Part shown: positions 36,509 through 47,582 of the stretch, in pieces | How the letters are laid out: the number at the start of each line of letters is the position of its first letter | Numbering within the stretch: position 1 is the stretch's first letter | Assembly (NCBI GenBank): GCA_017307865.1 | Contig: JAFKGE010000033.1 | Location: 21,725-85,724 of the forward strand | From: Burkholderiales bacterium | Lineage (GTDB): Bacteria > Pseudomonadota > Gammaproteobacteria > Burkholderiales > Burkholderiaceae_C | Reading direction: 5' to 3' | DNA: 64,000 nucleotides | Translations under genes and position numbers: made by a program | Notes under the pieces: generated by a model | Told to the model about the DNA's origin: nothing | The model's input: only the letters and a program-made list of their open reading frames with translations | Databases searched by the model: none

Positions 36509-38665
36509 ATGCACCCACCGCCCCTGCTTTCCGCTTCGCCCGATCGCGCCGCCGATGAATTCGTCGGGCGGGCGTCAGGCATCGCAGGGCACGGCACGCC
36601 CGCTGCCCTCGAGTGGCTCGACCGCGACCACAGCACCCTGGCCTTCAACGCGCGCGTGCTCGACTGGGCCGAGCGCGCGGACGTGCCCCTGCTGGAGCGC
36701 CTGCGCTACCTGTGCATCGTCTCGTCCAACCTGGACGAATGGTTCGAGGTGCGGGCCGCGGCGCATTTGCCGGCCGCGTCCTCGCCGGCGCCGTCGGGCG
36801 ACGGCTCGTTTGCCGCCCTGGCGGGTGCCGTCAAGGCCCTGGTGGCGCGTCAGTACGCGCTGTACAACGACACGCTGATGCCGGCGCTGGCCGCGCGCGG
36901 CATCCGCATTGTCGGTCACGGCGAGCGCAGCAAGGCCCAGCACCTCTGGGTGCGCGAGCATTTCCAGCGCCAGGTGCGTCCCCTGCTGATTCCGGTCGGC
37001 CTGGACCCGGCCCATCCCTTTCCGCAGGTGGCCAACAAGTCGCTCAACTTCATCGTGCGCCTGGGCGGCGGCGACGCCTTCGGGCGCGACAACGAAATCG
37101 CCATCGTCAAGGTGCCGCGCGCGCTGCCGCGCCTCATGCGGCTGCCGCGCGAGGGCGCGTCGGCTCGGCAGTGCTTCGTCAGCCTGTCGAGCATCATCCG
37201 CGCCCATCTGGGGGAGTTGTTCGCGGGCCGCCCCGTGCTCGAGTTCTCGCAGTTTCGCGTCACGCGCCACTCCGACCTGGCGGTCGATGAGGAGGACGTG
37301 CGCAACCTGCGCACCGCCTTGCGTCAGGGCCTGGAGCAGCGCAACTACGGCCAGGCGGTGCGGCTCGAGGTGTCGGCCGGGTGCTCCCCTGCTCTGGTGG
37401 ACTTGCTGCAGGCGCAGTTCGGCCTGCCCGATGCCGCCGTGATGCGTGTGCCCGGACCGGTCAACCTGGTGCGGCTGATGCAGCTGGTCGACCTGGCGGG
37501 CCGGGCCGAACTGTTGTTTCCGCCTTGGCGTCCGGCCTGGCCGCATGCGCTGCCGCGCGCCGGCGGCGTGATGGCGCAGATGCGCCGGCGCGACATCCTG
37601 ATCCACCAGCCCTTCGAGAGCTTCGACGCCGTGCTGGCCTTTCTGCGTGAGGCGGTCGAAGACCCGCAGGTGCTGGCCATCAAGCAAACCGTCTACCGCA
37701 CCGGCGCCGACTCCGAGATGATGAACCTGCTGCGCGAGGCCGTGCGGCGCGGCAAGGAGGTGACGGTGGTGCTGGAGCTGAAGGCGCGCTTCGACGAAGA
37801 GGCCAACATCAACTGGGCCGAGGCGCTGGAGTCGATCGGCGCGCAGGTCGTCTATGGCGTGGTGGGCCTCAAGACCCACGCCAAGATGCTGCTGGTGACG
37901 CGCCGCGAAGGCGGCGGCCTGCGCCGCTACGGCCATCTGTCCACCGGCAACTACAACCCGCACACCGCGCGCCTGTACACCGACCTGAGCCACCTGACGG
38001 TGGACGAGCGCATCACCGCCGACATGGATGCCGTGTTCGACCACCTGGCCAACCAGAACCGCCGCCCGCGCCTGCAGCGCCTGCTGATGGCGCCGTTCGA
38101 CCTGCAGCGCAGCCTGATCGAGAAGATCGACGCCGCCGGCCTGGCGGCCGAGCGCGGCGAGGGCGGGCGCATCGTCGCCAAGATGAACGCGCTCACGGAC
38201 GAGGACCTGATCAAGGCCCTGGTGCGTGCCGGCCGCCGTGGCGCGCGCATCGACCTGATCGTGCGCGGCGCCTGCATGCTGCCGGCCGGCCGGCCGGGCC
38301 GGACCGACAACATCCGCGTGCGCTCGATCATCGGGCGCTTTCTGGAGCACACCCGGGTGTTCTACTTCGGCATGGGCAAACACGACGAGCTGTACCTGGC
38401 CAGCGCCGACTGGATGAACCGCAACATGCTGCGCCGGGTGGAGCTGGCCTGGCCGGTGACGGACCCGCGCCTGCGCCAGCGCATCATCAACGAATGCCTG
38501 GTCGCCTACCTGCACGACGACCGTGACGCCTGGACGCTGCAGCCCGACGGCCGCTACGTCCGCGCGCCGCGCGTGCTGGACGGCAACGGTGCGCAGCAGG
38601 CGCTGATGGCACGGTACGCCGCGCCGCCGAGCGAGCCCCAGAAGCGAGCCCAGGCATGGACCTGA
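36509..38665 (+). CDS. ppk1: Polyphosphate kinase 1
   Basis: A 718-residue PPK1 that polymerises the gamma-phosphate of ATP into polyphosphate. N-terminal helical domain with ERLRYLCIVSSNLDEWFEVR, then the PLD-like catalytic domains; the phosphohistidine is H457 in GLKTHAKMLLVTRR and the second active-site histidine is in FLEHTRVFYF. The Pho box 48 bases upstream makes it a predicted member of the PhoB regulon. Its 3' end overlaps sixA by ten bases. Confidence 0.97.
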   Translation: MHPPPLLSASPDRAADEFVGRASGIAGHGTPAALEWLDRDHSTLAFNARVLDWAERADVPLLERLRYLCIVSSNLDEWFEVRAAAHLPAASSPAPSGDGSFAALAGAVKALVARQYALYNDTLMPALAARGIRIVGHGERSKAQHLWVREHFQRQVRPLLIPVGLDPAHPFPQVANKSLNFIVRLGGGDAFGRDNEIAIVKVPRALPRLMRLPREGASARQCFVSLSSIIRAHLGELFAGRPVLEFSQFRVTRHSDLAVDEEDVRNLRTALRQGLEQRNYGQAVRLEVSAGCSPALVDLLQAQFGLPDAAVMRVPGPVNLVRLMQLVDLAGRAELLFPPWRPAWPHALPRAGGVMAQMRRRDILIHQPFESFDAVLAFLREAVEDPQVLAIKQTVYRTGADSEMMNLLREAVRRGKEVTVVLELKARFDEEANINWAEALESIGAQVVYGVVGLKTHAKMLLVTRREGGGLRRYGHLSTGNYNPHTARLYTDLSHLTVDERITADMDAVFDHLANQNRRPRLQRLLMAPFDLQRSLIEKIDAAGLAAERGEGGRIVAKMNALTDEDLIKALVRAGRRGARIDLIVRGACMLPAGRPGRTDNIRVRSIIGRFLEHTRVFYFGMGKHDELYLASADWMNRNMLRRVELAWPVTDPRLRQRIINECLVAYLHDDRDAWTLQPDGRYVRAPRVLDGNGAQQALMARYAAPPSEPQKRAQAWT

Positions 38666-39117
38666 TCCTGTGGCGCCACGGCGAGGCGGAGGAATCGGTG
38701 GATGGCGACGACGACCTGCAGCGCCCCCTGACCCCGCGCGGCCAGCGCCAAGCCAAGCGCATGGCCGAATGGCTGGACCGCCAGTTGCCCGATGGCCTGC
38801 GGGTGCTGGCCAGCCCGGCCGTGCGTGCCCAGCAGACGGCGCAGGCGCTGGGGCGCAAGTTCAAGCTGCGCGACGAACTGGCGCCGGTGGCCACGTCGGA
38901 CGACCTGCTGGCGCTGGTGCAATGGCCGCGCGGACGCGGCACGGTGCTGGTGGTGGGGCACCAGCCGGTGCTGGGGCAGGCGGCGGCGCGCCTGCTGGGC
39001 ATGGCGGCGCCCGACTGCGCGATCCGCAAGGGCGCGGTGTGGTGGCTGCGCCAGCGCGAGCGCCAGGGCGCCAGCGAGACCGTGCTGCTGGCGGTGCAGG
39101 CGCCGGACTTGTTGTAG
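38656..39117 (+). CDS. sixA: Phosphohistidine phosphatase SixA
   Basis: A 153-residue histidine-phosphatase-superfamily protein. The catalytic RHG motif is at residues 7-9 (LILWRHGEAEE), with the conserved SPAVRAQQTA and VVGHQP further on. SixA removes phosphate from phosphohistidine proteins (NPr in E. coli). It is translationally coupled to ppk1, an arrangement that suggests a link to polyphosphate or phosphate signalling here. Confidence 0.93.
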   Translation: MDLILWRHGEAEESVDGDDDLQRPLTPRGQRQAKRMAEWLDRQLPDGLRVLASPAVRAQQTAQALGRKFKLRDELAPVATSDDLLALVQWPRGRGTVLVVGHQPVLGQAAARLLGMAAPDCAIRKGAVWWLRQRERQGASETVLLAVQAPDLL

Positions 39118-39128
39118 CGCCGGGCCGC

Positions 39129-40604
39129 TCAAGGCTCGGTCGCGTACTCCCAGGGTGTGCGCGCCCAGGCCTTGCCTTCCTCGCGCAGCAGGTACGCCGA
39201 TTGCGGATAGGCCTGGGCCCAGCCGGCGCGCGTGCGCACGGTGCAGCGGCGGCCTTGCAGCGTCAGCGCGAGGCCGGCCACGTCCGGGTCGCGCCGCGCG
39301 TGGCACAGGGCCAGCGCGGTGCGCAGGCACATCAGCTGCAGCGCAAAATCGGCGTCCTCCAGCGGGCCGGCCAGCTTGCGCAGCTTGCCGCGCTGGCCCA
39401 GCACCAGCAGGCTCAGGCGCTGCAGCTCGGGCAGGGCAAAGCCGGCGGCGTCGGTGTGCTCCAGGATGTAGGCGCCGTGCAGGTGGTGATCGACGTGGGC
39501 GATGCGCTGGCCGATTTCATGCAGCTGCGCGGCCCAGCCGAGCTTGCGCGCGGCGCGCTCGCCCCCCGCGGGGGCGGCCTGCGCGAACAGCGCCACGGCC
39601 ACGCGGGCCACGCGCTCGGCCTGCGCCTCGTCGACGGCAAAGCGGCGCATCAGCGCCCGCACGCTGGCGCTGCGCAGGTCGGTTTCGGGCTGCTCGCGAT
39701 CGAGCATTTCATACAGCGCGCCCTGCCGCAGCGCGCCCTGGGCCACGGTCATGCGCTCGATGCCCAGTTGCGCGAACACCGCGCGCAGGATGGCGATGCC
39801 GCCGCCGATCACCGCGCGCCGGTCGTCCTTGAGCCCTTCCAGGCGCAGGCGATCGACGTGGCGCGCGCGCAGCAACTGTTCCTGCAGCCAGGCCAGGCCG
39901 GCGCGCGTGATCACGCCCTCCGGCTCGATGACCGACGCCAGCACCGAGCCGGCCGCACCCACCGTGCCCGAGGAGCCATAGGCCACGTCCCAGCTGTCGC
40001 GCGGAAACTGCGTCATCACTTCGTCCAGCACCGCCCGGGCGGCCAGCTCGGCGGCGTCGAACGCCTCGCGCGTGAATGCGCCGTCGGCGAAGTACCGGCC
40101 CGACCAGGCCACGCTGCCGACGCGGCACGAGGCGGCGGCGGCGGGCGTGAAGCGCTGGCCCACGATGAGTTCGGTCGAGCGTCCGCCGATGTCCACCACC
40201 AGGCGCCGCTCGTCCGACTGCGGCAGCATGCGGGCCACGCCCTTGTAGATCAGGCGTGCCTCCTCCAGGCCCGACACCACCTCGATCGGAAAGCCCAGCA
40301 GGGCGCTGCCGTGCGCGATGAAGGCTTCGCGGTTGCGCGCCTCGCGCAGCGTCTGTGTGGCCACCGCGCGCACCTGGGGCCGGGCAAAGCCCGCCAGGCG
40401 CTCGCCGAAGCGCGCCAGGCAGTCCCAGCCGCGCTGCATGGCCTCGGGGGTCAGCTGGCGTTCGTCGTCCAGGCCGGCGCCCTGGCGCACGGTTTCCTTG
40501 AGGTATTCGACGCGCTGGATCTGGCCGTGGTCGAGGCGGCCGATTTCGAGTCGAAAGCTGTTGGATCCCAGATCCACGGCCGCCAGCAGGGTGCCGTCTT
40601 GCAT
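39129..40604 (-). CDS. ppx: Exopolyphosphatase (Ppx/GppA family)
   Basis: A 491-residue Ppx/GppA phosphatase with the ASKHA fold. N-terminal VDLGSNSFRLEIGRL, the second phosphate loop VVDIGGRSTELIVGQ, GSSGTVGAAGSV, and a C-terminal HD-like domain (AAQLHEIGQRIAHVDHHLH). It degrades polyphosphate or pppGpp. Convergent with ppk1-sixA and divergent from pstS. The start at 40604 follows the family N-terminus; the frame is open further upstream to 40826 but overlaps pstS regulatory DNA. Confidence 0.94.
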   Translation of the reverse strand: MQDGTLLAAVDLGSNSFRLEIGRLDHGQIQRVEYLKETVRQGAGLDDERQLTPEAMQRGWDCLARFGERLAGFARPQVRAVATQTLREARNREAFIAHGSALLGFPIEVVSGLEEARLIYKGVARMLPQSDERRLVVDIGGRSTELIVGQRFTPAAAASCRVGSVAWSGRYFADGAFTREAFDAAELAARAVLDEVMTQFPRDSWDVAYGSSGTVGAAGSVLASVIEPEGVITRAGLAWLQEQLLRARHVDRLRLEGLKDDRRAVIGGGIAILRAVFAQLGIERMTVAQGALRQGALYEMLDREQPETDLRSASVRALMRRFAVDEAQAERVARVAVALFAQAAPAGGERAARKLGWAAQLHEIGQRIAHVDHHLHGAYILEHTDAAGFALPELQRLSLLVLGQRGKLRKLAGPLEDADFALQLMCLRTALALCHARRDPDVAGLALTLQGRRCTVRTRAGWAQAYPQSAYLLREEGKAWARTPWEYATEP

Positions 40605-40684
40605 GAAGGTTCGCGTCCGTCGGGTTCTTGAAAGCGGCGCAGCATAGCACCGGCCCGCGACAAGCAAGCGTCGCCCTCGCCAGA

Positions 40685-40718
40685 CTGTCACGACAGTGTC
40701 ACAAACGCCTTCTACATT
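40685..40718 (+). promoter_or_regulatory. Pho box and -10 of pstS
   Basis: CTGTCAC (40685-40691), four bases, GTGTCAC (40696-40702): PhoB-type direct repeats with 11-base spacing. A TACATT -10 (40713-40718) follows ten bases later, the geometry of PhoB-activated promoters. Confidence 0.82.
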
Positions 40719-40753
40719 GCCCTCATCGAATTTTCCAACCACGAGGTTTTCTG

Positions 40754-41791
40754 ATGAAACTGACTGCGATGCGGGTTTTGATGACGGGTGTGCTGGCGAG
40801 TGGGGCCGTGTCGGCCGCCTGGGCACAAGAGGCCACGGGCGCCGGCGCCACCTTTCCGGCGCCGCTGTACGCCAAGTGGGCGGCCGACTACAACAAGGCC
40901 ACGGGCGTCAAGATCAACTATCAGTCCGTCGGCTCGGGTGCCGGCCTGAAGCAGATCGAAGCCAAGACGGTGGACTTCGGCGCCAGCGATGCGCCGCTGA
41001 AGGACGAGGACCTCAAGGCCAAGGGCCTGATGCAGTTCCCGACCGTGGTCGGCGGCATCGTGCCGGTGGTCAACATCCAGGGTGTGGCGCCGGGCCAGCT
41101 CAAGCTCAGCGGCCCGCTGCTGGCCGACATCTACCTGGGCAAGGTCACCCGCTGGAACGACCCGGCCATCGTGGCGCTCAATGCCGGCGTCAAGCTGCCG
41201 GACGCCGCCATCGCCCCGGTGCGCCGCGCCGATGGTTCGGGCACCACCTTCGGCTTCACCAACTACCTGTCCAAGGTCAGCCCCGAGTGGAAGGACAAGG
41301 TGGGCGAGGGCACGGCGGTGAACTGGCCGCTGGGCGCCGGCGGCAAGGGCAACGAGGGCGTGGCCGCCTTCGTGGGCCGGCTGGCCAACTCGATCGGCTA
41401 CGTCGAATACGCCTACGTCAAGCAAAACAAGCTGACCTACGCGCAGCTGCAAAACAGCGCCGGCAACTTCGTGTCGCCCGACGACACCGCCTTCAAGGCC
41501 GCGGCGGCCGGCGCCGACTGGTCGCGCAGCTTCTACCAGATCCTGACCAACCAGCCGGGCAAGGATTCCTGGCCCATCACCTCGGCCACCTTCATCCTGA
41601 TGCACAAGGTGCAGGACAAGCCGCAGCAGGCCGACACCGTGCTGAAGTTCTTCCGGTGGGCCTATCAGTCGGGTGACAAGACCGCCGACGATCTGGACTA
41701 TGTGCCGATGCCGGAGAGCGTCAAGGGCGTGATCTTCAAGTCCTGGTCCGAGATCAAGGACGGCGCGGGCAAGCCCGTCGCCTTGAAGTAA
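40754..41791 (+). CDS. pstS: Phosphate ABC transporter substrate-binding protein PstS
   Basis: A 345-residue periplasmic phosphate-binding protein. Signal peptide 1-24 (ending SAAWA). Mature protein starts with the family motif [15 protein letters not shown]; phosphate-contacting segments are [20 protein letters not shown] and [16 protein letters not shown]. First gene of the pst operon, directly behind a Pho box. Confidence 0.97.
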   Translation: MKLTAMRVLMTGVLASGAVSAAWAQEATGAGATFPAPLYAKWAADYNKATGVKINYQSVGSGAGLKQIEAKTVDFGASDAPLKDEDLKAKGLMQFPTVVGGIVPVVNIQGVAPGQLKLSGPLLADIYLGKVTRWNDPAIVALNAGVKLPDAAIAPVRRADGSGTTFGFTNYLSKVSPEWKDKVGEGTAVNWPLGAGGKGNEGVAAFVGRLANSIGYVEYAYVKQNKLTYAQLQNSAGNFVSPDDTAFKAAAAGADWSRSFYQILTNQPGKDSWPITSATFILMHKVQDKPQQADTVLKFFRWAYQSGDKTADDLDYVPMPESVKGVIFKSWSEIKDGAGKPVALK

Positions 41792-41864
41792 TCTTGCGTC
41801 CTTGCCAAGCGCGGCGGCCTGGCCCTCGGGGCGGGCCGCCGGCCCCGTTCAGTCTTTTCGGTCC

Positions 41865-42890
41865 ATGCCAGTGAATCCTCCCACGCTTGCGCAAGAGGCG
41901 CTGCCCTTGCCCGCGGGTGCCGTTGGCCGTCCAGCGGCGCCGCGACCCTCCCGGCCGGGCGCGGCGCTGGCCGATCGCCTGTTTGCCGCGCTGGCGCGCA
42001 CCGCGGCGCTGGTGACCCTGGCGCTGCTGCTGGGCATCCTGGCCTCGCTGGTGTATGGCGCCTGGCCTGCCATCGAGCGCTACGGCCTGAGCTTTCTGGT
42101 GCGCAGCCAGTGGGATCCGGTCGAGGAAGAGTTCGGCGGCCTGGTGATGATCTACGGCACGCTGGCGACCTCGGCGATCGCGCTGCTCATCGCGGTGCCG
42201 GTGAGCTTCGGCATCGCGCTGTTCTTGACCGAGCTTTCGCCCGCCTGGCTCAAGCGCCCGCTGGGCACGGCCATCGAGCTGCTGGCCGCCGTGCCTTCCA
42301 TCGTCTACGGCATGTGGGGGCTGATGGTGTTCGGCCCCATCCTGGCCGCCTGGGTGCAGCAGCCGCTGCAGGCGCTGTTCAACGGCGTGCCCTTTTTGGG
42401 CGCGCTGGTGTCCGGCCCGCCGGTGGGCATCGGCATTTTGTCGGCGGGCATCATCCTGGCCATCATGGTGATTCCCTTCATCGCCTCGGTGATGCGCGAC
42501 GTGTTCGAGGTGACCCCGGCGCTGCTCAAGGAGTCGGCCTACGGCCTGGGCGCGACCACCTGGGAGGTGGTGTGGAAGGTGGTGCTGCCCTACACCAAGA
42601 CCGGCGTGCTGGGCGGCATCATGCTGGGCCTGGGGCGCGCGCTGGGCGAGACCATGGCGGTGACCTTCGTCATCGGCAACATGAACCAGCTGCAGTCGCT
42701 GTCGCTGTTCGAGGCGGCCAACAGCATCACCTCGGCGCTGGCCAACGAGTTCGCCGAGGCCGGCCAGGGGCTGCACCAGGCCTCGCTGATGTACCTGGGC
42801 CTGGTGCTGTTCTTCATCACCTTCGTGGTGCTGGCGCTGTCCAAGCTGCTGCTTGGCCGGCTGAAGAAGGCCGAGGGAGGGCGGGCATGA
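41865..42890 (+). CDS. pstC: Phosphate ABC transporter permease PstC
   Basis: A 341-residue inner-membrane permease with about six helices. A non-conserved N-terminal extension (about 50 residues, Pro/Ala-rich) precedes the first helix. The permease signature is in [20 protein letters not shown] and [21 protein letters not shown] 41865 is used; no strong ribosome site was seen. Its stop overlaps the pstA start (ATGA). Confidence 0.96.
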   Translation: MPVNPPTLAQEALPLPAGAVGRPAAPRPSRPGAALADRLFAALARTAALVTLALLLGILASLVYGAWPAIERYGLSFLVRSQWDPVEEEFGGLVMIYGTLATSAIALLIAVPVSFGIALFLTELSPAWLKRPLGTAIELLAAVPSIVYGMWGLMVFGPILAAWVQQPLQALFNGVPFLGALVSGPPVGIGILSAGIILAIMVIPFIASVMRDVFEVTPALLKESAYGLGATTWEVVWKVVLPYTKTGVLGGIMLGLGRALGETMAVTFVIGNMNQLQSLSLFEAANSITSALANEFAEAGQGLHQASLMYLGLVLFFITFVVLALSKLLLGRLKKAEGGRA

Positions 42891-43750
42891 CCCGGGCTCG
42901 ACCCCCGGCGCAGGCCCGCACGGCGCGCTACGCCGCGCGCCAGCGCGTCAACCGCGTGGCGCTGGCGCTGTCGCTGGCCGCCATGGCCTTCGGCGTGTTC
43001 TGGCTGGTGTGGATCCTGTCGGAGACGCTGCGGCTGGGCCTGGGCGGCATGTCGCTCGCCCTGTTCACCGAGATGACGCCGCCGCCCAACGAGGCCGGCG
43101 GCCTGGCCAACGCGATCTTCGGTTCGCTGATGATGGTGGCCATGGCGACCTTCATCGGCACGCCGATCGGCATCATGGCTGGCGTCTATCTGGCCGAGTA
43201 CGACCCGCGCGGCTGGCTGGCGGGCGTCACGCGCTTCGTCAACGACATCCTGCTGTCGGCGCCCTCCATCGTCATCGGCCTGTTCGTGTACGCGGTGGTG
43301 GTGGCGCAGTTCAAGAGCTTCTCGGCCTGGGCCGGCATCGCGTCCCTGGCGCTGATCGTCATTCCGGTGGTCATCCGCACGACGGAGAACATGCTGTCGC
43401 TGGTGCCGGCCAGCCTGCGCGAGGCGGCCTACGCCCTGGGCGCGCCCAAGTGGCGCGTCATCACCCTGATCACCTTGCGCGCGGCGCGCGCCGGCGTCAT
43501 CACCGGCGTGCTGTTGGCGGTGGCGCGCATCGCGGGCGAGACGGCGCCGCTGCTGTTCACCGCGCTGAACAACCAGTTCTGGAACGGCGACCTGTCCAAG
43601 CCCATGGCCAGCCTGCCGGTGACCATCTTCAAATTTGCCATGAGCCCCTACGAGAACTGGCAGCAGCTGGCCTGGGCGGCGGTGTTTCTCATCACCCTGG
43701 CGGTGCTGGGCCTCAACATTCTGGCGCGCGTGCTGACGCGCCAAAAATAA
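42887..43750 (+). CDS. pstA: Phosphate ABC transporter permease PstA
   Basis: A 287-residue partner permease, six helices. Signature region [20 protein letters not shown] and [20 protein letters not shown]. Starts at the ATGA overlap with pstC behind GGGAGGGCGG. Confidence 0.96.
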   Translation: MTRARPPAQARTARYAARQRVNRVALALSLAAMAFGVFWLVWILSETLRLGLGGMSLALFTEMTPPPNEAGGLANAIFGSLMMVAMATFIGTPIGIMAGVYLAEYDPRGWLAGVTRFVNDILLSAPSIVIGLFVYAVVVAQFKSFSAWAGIASLALIVIPVVIRTTENMLSLVPASLREAAYALGAPKWRVITLITLRAARAGVITGVLLAVARIAGETAPLLFTALNNQFWNGDLSKPMASLPVTIFKFAMSPYENWQQLAWAAVFLITLAVLGLNILARVLTRQK

Positions 43751-43762
43751 GGATTGCGCTTC

Positions 43763-44539
<777 letters not shown>

Positions 44540-44550
44540 GGAAAAGGACC

Positions 44551-45252
44551 ATGACAGACAAGCACCTTTCATCCCAGTTCGACAGCGAGCTCAACCAGGT
44601 TGCGGCGCGCGTGATGGAACTGGGCGGCCTGGTCGAATCGCAGATCAGGCAGGCGATCGTGGCGCTGTCGGAGTTCAGCACCGAGGCCGCCGAGCGCGTG
44701 CAGTTCATCGAGAACCGCGTCAACCAGATGGAAGTCGAGATCGACCACGAGCTCATCACCATCATCGCCCGGCGCCAGCCGACGGCGCGCGACTTGCGCC
44801 TGGTGATGGCCTTTTCCAAGGCCACCGCCAACCTGGAGCGCATGGGCGACGAGGCCACGCGCATGGCGCGCATGGTGCGCTCCATCATCGAGAGCGGCGC
44901 GCCGCGCTCGCTGCCCAGCATGGACCTGCGCGTGGCCGCCGACCTGGCCTCGGGCCTGCTGCGCAAGGCGCTGGACGCGTTCGCGCGCCTGGACACGCGA
45001 GCCGCGCTGGCGATCCTGAAGGAAGACGACCTGATCGACCGCGAATTCGACGGCTTCATGCGCAAGCTCATCACCTACATGATGGAAGACGCACGCACCA
45101 TCTCGCCCAGCCTGGATCTGCTGTTTCTGGCCAAGGCGATCGAGCGCATCGGCGACCATTCCAAGAACATCGCCGAGCAAATCATCTACCTGGTCGAGGG
45201 CAAGGACATCCGCCACCAGGCGCTGGAAAGCATCGAATCATCCCTGCAATGA
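44551..45252 (+). CDS. phoU: Phosphate signalling protein PhoU
   Basis: A 233-residue all-helical protein made of two PhoU repeats with the metal-binding motifs ERMGDEATRMARM and ERIGDHSKNIAEQIIY. It links PstSCAB occupancy to PhoR and keeps PhoB off when phosphate is ample. Starts 11 bases after pstB with AGGAAAAGGA. A family C repeat fills the gap to phoB. Confidence 0.97.
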   Translation: MTDKHLSSQFDSELNQVAARVMELGGLVESQIRQAIVALSEFSTEAAERVQFIENRVNQMEVEIDHELITIIARRQPTARDLRLVMAFSKATANLERMGDEATRMARMVRSIIESGAPRSLPSMDLRVAADLASGLLRKALDAFARLDTRAALAILKEDDLIDREFDGFMRKLITYMMEDARTISPSLDLLFLAKAIERIGDHSKNIAEQIIYLVEGKDIRHQALESIESSLQ

Positions 45253-45258
45253 ATTTTC

Positions 45259-45418
45259 GCCCCCACGCTTCCTCGCTGCGCGCAGTGCGCTGGCCATGCA
45301 GGCCGCGGAACCGCCTGAGGCGGCTCCTCTTCGGGCTGTCCCGGCCTGCGCAGGCAGGCCGTGAGCCGCAGCCCTCAGCCCCGAGGGGGCCGCTTTTTCA
45401 TCTTGGGGCGGCCCGGCG
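45259..45418 (+). repeat. Family C dispersed repeat, copy 2 (between phoU and phoB)
   Basis: Starts CGCCCCCACGCTTCCTCGCT seven bases after the phoU stop and ends CTTGGGGCGGCCCGGCG directly at the phoB ATG. Internal hairpins CCGCCTGAGGCGG and GGCCTGCGCAGGCAGGCC. It occupies the whole gap. Confidence 0.8.
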
Positions 45419-46126
45419 ATGAAAAATTCTCCCAGAGTCCTCATCGTCGAGGACGAAGCGCCCATTGCCGAGCTGATCGCCGTCAACCTGCGGCACAACG
45501 GCTTCACGCCGGTCTGGGCCGAGGACGCGGAGGCCGCGCAGCGCGAACTGGACGCCGTGCTGCCCGACGTGGTGCTGCTCGACTGGATGCTGCCCGGCCA
45601 GAGCGGCCTGCAGCTGGCGCGCAAGTGGCGCGGCGACGCACGCACCAAGCCCATCCCCATCCTGATGCTGACCGCGCGCGGCGACGAGCCCGACAAGGTG
45701 GCCGGGCTGGATGCCGGCGCCGACGACTACATCACCAAGCCCTTTTCCACGCAGGAGCTGCTGGCACGCATCCGCGCCGTGCTGCGCCGGCGCGCGCCCG
45801 AGCAGGTGGCCGACCACGTGGCCATCGGCACGCTGGCGCTGGACGCGGCGGCGCATCGCGTGAGCCTGGACGGCCAGCCCCTGAAGCTGGGGCCGACCGA
45901 GTTCAAGCTGCTGCACTACCTGATGAAGCACGCCGAGCGCGTGCACAGCCGGGCCCAGTTGCTCGACAAGATCTGGGGCGACCACGTGTTCATCGAGGAG
46001 CGCACCGTGGACGTGCACGTCAAGCGCCTGCGCGAGGCGCTGGGCGAGGCCAGCCCCATGCTGGAGACCGTGCGCGGCGCGGGCTATCGACTGACGACGA
46101 TGCCGTCGGCACCCAACGGCAAGTAA
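45419..46126 (+). CDS. phoB: Phosphate regulon response regulator PhoB
   Basis: A 235-residue OmpR-family regulator. Receiver with acidic pocket E11/D12, phospho-acceptor D55 in LLDWMLPGQSG and ADDYITKPFS; DNA-binding winged helix at about 140-232 (LGPTEFKLLHYLM, ERTVDVHVKRLREAL). It is predicted to bind the Pho boxes before pstS and ppk1. The start codon abuts the family C repeat, so the ribosome site must come from the repeat's GGGGCGG. Confidence 0.96.
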   Translation: MKNSPRVLIVEDEAPIAELIAVNLRHNGFTPVWAEDAEAAQRELDAVLPDVVLLDWMLPGQSGLQLARKWRGDARTKPIPILMLTARGDEPDKVAGLDAGADDYITKPFSTQELLARIRAVLRRRAPEQVADHVAIGTLALDAAAHRVSLDGQPLKLGPTEFKLLHYLMKHAERVHSRAQLLDKIWGDHVFIEERTVDVHVKRLREALGEASPMLETVRGAGYRLTTMPSAPNGK

Positions 46127-46153
46127 GCGGCGGTGCATGCGATGATGGCCGCG

Positions 46154-46214
46154 TTTTCAAGCTTTTCATGCCTGTAGCGCCCGTCCATCAAGCGCGAACA
46201 GCTATATAAATCAT
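46154..46214 (-). repeat. Family A dispersed repeat between phoB and phoR
   Basis: Minus-strand reading: ATATAGCTGTTCGCGCTTGA, then GGGCGCTACAGGCATGAAAA and GCTTGAA. Confidence 0.8.
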
Positions 46215-46229
46215 AGTTATCATCGGTTC

Positions 46230-47582
46230 ATGCTGCTGCGCGTGACCACGTTCTTGCTGTGCCAGGCCCTGGGCGCGGCCCTGGGCGGCTGGCGTGCCGG
46301 TGCCTGGGGCGCGCTGGCCGGCGCCTGTGTGGGTACCTGGCTGTGGCTGGGCTGGGACGCCTGGCGCGGCGCGCGCGTGCTGGGCTGGCTGCGCCAGGGC
46401 GATGTCGCGGCCGCGCCGGGCCTGCGCGGGCTGTGGGGCGAGGTGGCCGACCGTGCGCGGCGCCTGCTGCGCCAGGGCCAGCAGCGCGAGCAGGCCAGCC
46501 GGGCGCAGCTGCAGGGCATCCTGGCGGCGCTGCAGGCCTCGCCCAACGGCGTCACGCTGCTCGACGCGCAGGGTCGCATCGAATGGTGCAACCGCATCGC
46601 GCAGGAGCACTTCGGCTTCGACGCCGAGCGCGACGCGCTGCAGTCCGTCGGCAACCTGGTGCGCGACCCGGCCTTTAGCGCCTACTGCGCGGCGCGCGAC
46701 TTCGCGCACGACGTGGTGCTGCCGGGGCGCCACAGCACCGACTCGCACCCGGTGCGCGTGTCGGCGCAACTGCACCCCTATGGCGAGGGCCGGCTGCTGC
46801 TGCTGTCGCGCGACATCACCGCGCTGGAGCAGGCCGATGCCATGCGCCGCGACTTCGTCGCCAACGTCTCGCACGAAATTCGCACGCCGCTCACCGTGCT
46901 GGTGGGCTTTGTCGAGACGCTGCAGACCCTGCCGCTGCCCGACGGCGAGCGCCAGCGCTACCTGGGCCTGATGGCCCAGCAGGCCACCCGCATGCACAAC
47001 CTGGTGCAGGACTTGCTGACGCTCTCGCGCCTGGAAGGCAGTCCGCTGCCCGACATGCACGAGTGGACCGCCGTGGCGCCGCTGCTGGCGCGCTGCGAGC
47101 AGGAGGCGCGCGCGCTGTCGCAGGCCCTGCACGGCGACACCGGCGCTGCCGCGCAGCAGATCGTCTTTCCGTCCGCCGAGGTGCTGCGCTCGGCAGGCCA
47201 GCTGGCGGGCAGCCCCGGCGAGTTGCACAGCGCGCTGGCCAACCTGATCAACAACGCCGTGCGCTACACGCCCGCCGGCGGGCGCATCGAGGTGCAGTGG
47301 CAACCTCTGGCAGGCGGCGGCGCCCGCCTGGCCGTGATCGACAGCGGCCCCGGCATCGCCCCCGAGCACCTGCCGCGCATCACCGAGCGCTTTTACCGCG
47401 TCGACCGCAGCCGCTCGCGCGACACCGGCGGCACCGGCCTGGGCCTGGCCATCGTCAAGCACGTTCTGCAGCGCCACGGCGCGCAACTGCAGATCAGCAG
47501 CGTGCTGGGGCGTGGCTCGGTGTTCGCGGTGGAGTTTCCGCCCGGCGGGGTGCGGGCTCAGCCGGTCCTTCCGCTGCTCTGA
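46230..47582 (+). CDS. phoR: Phosphate regulon sensor kinase PhoR
   Basis: A 450-residue membrane sensor kinase. N-terminal hydrophobic stretches (about 5-50), a PAS domain at about 100-200 (ASPNGVTLLDAQGRIEWCN), the phosphorylated H215 in NVSHEIRTPLTVL, and an ATPase domain with NLINNAVRYTPAGG, DSGPGIAPEHL and GTGLGLAIVKHVL. It pairs with PhoB, from which a family A repeat separates it. Confidence 0.96.
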   Translation: MLLRVTTFLLCQALGAALGGWRAGAWGALAGACVGTWLWLGWDAWRGARVLGWLRQGDVAAAPGLRGLWGEVADRARRLLRQGQQREQASRAQLQGILAALQASPNGVTLLDAQGRIEWCNRIAQEHFGFDAERDALQSVGNLVRDPAFSAYCAARDFAHDVVLPGRHSTDSHPVRVSAQLHPYGEGRLLLLSRDITALEQADAMRRDFVANVSHEIRTPLTVLVGFVETLQTLPLPDGERQRYLGLMAQQATRMHNLVQDLLTLSRLEGSPLPDMHEWTAVAPLLARCEQEARALSQALHGDTGAAAQQIVFPSAEVLRSAGQLAGSPGELHSALANLINNAVRYTPAGGRIEVQWQPLAGGGARLAVIDSGPGIAPEHLPRITERFYRVDRSRSRDTGGTGLGLAIVKHVLQRHGAQLQISSVLGRGSVFAVEFPPGGVRAQPVLPLL

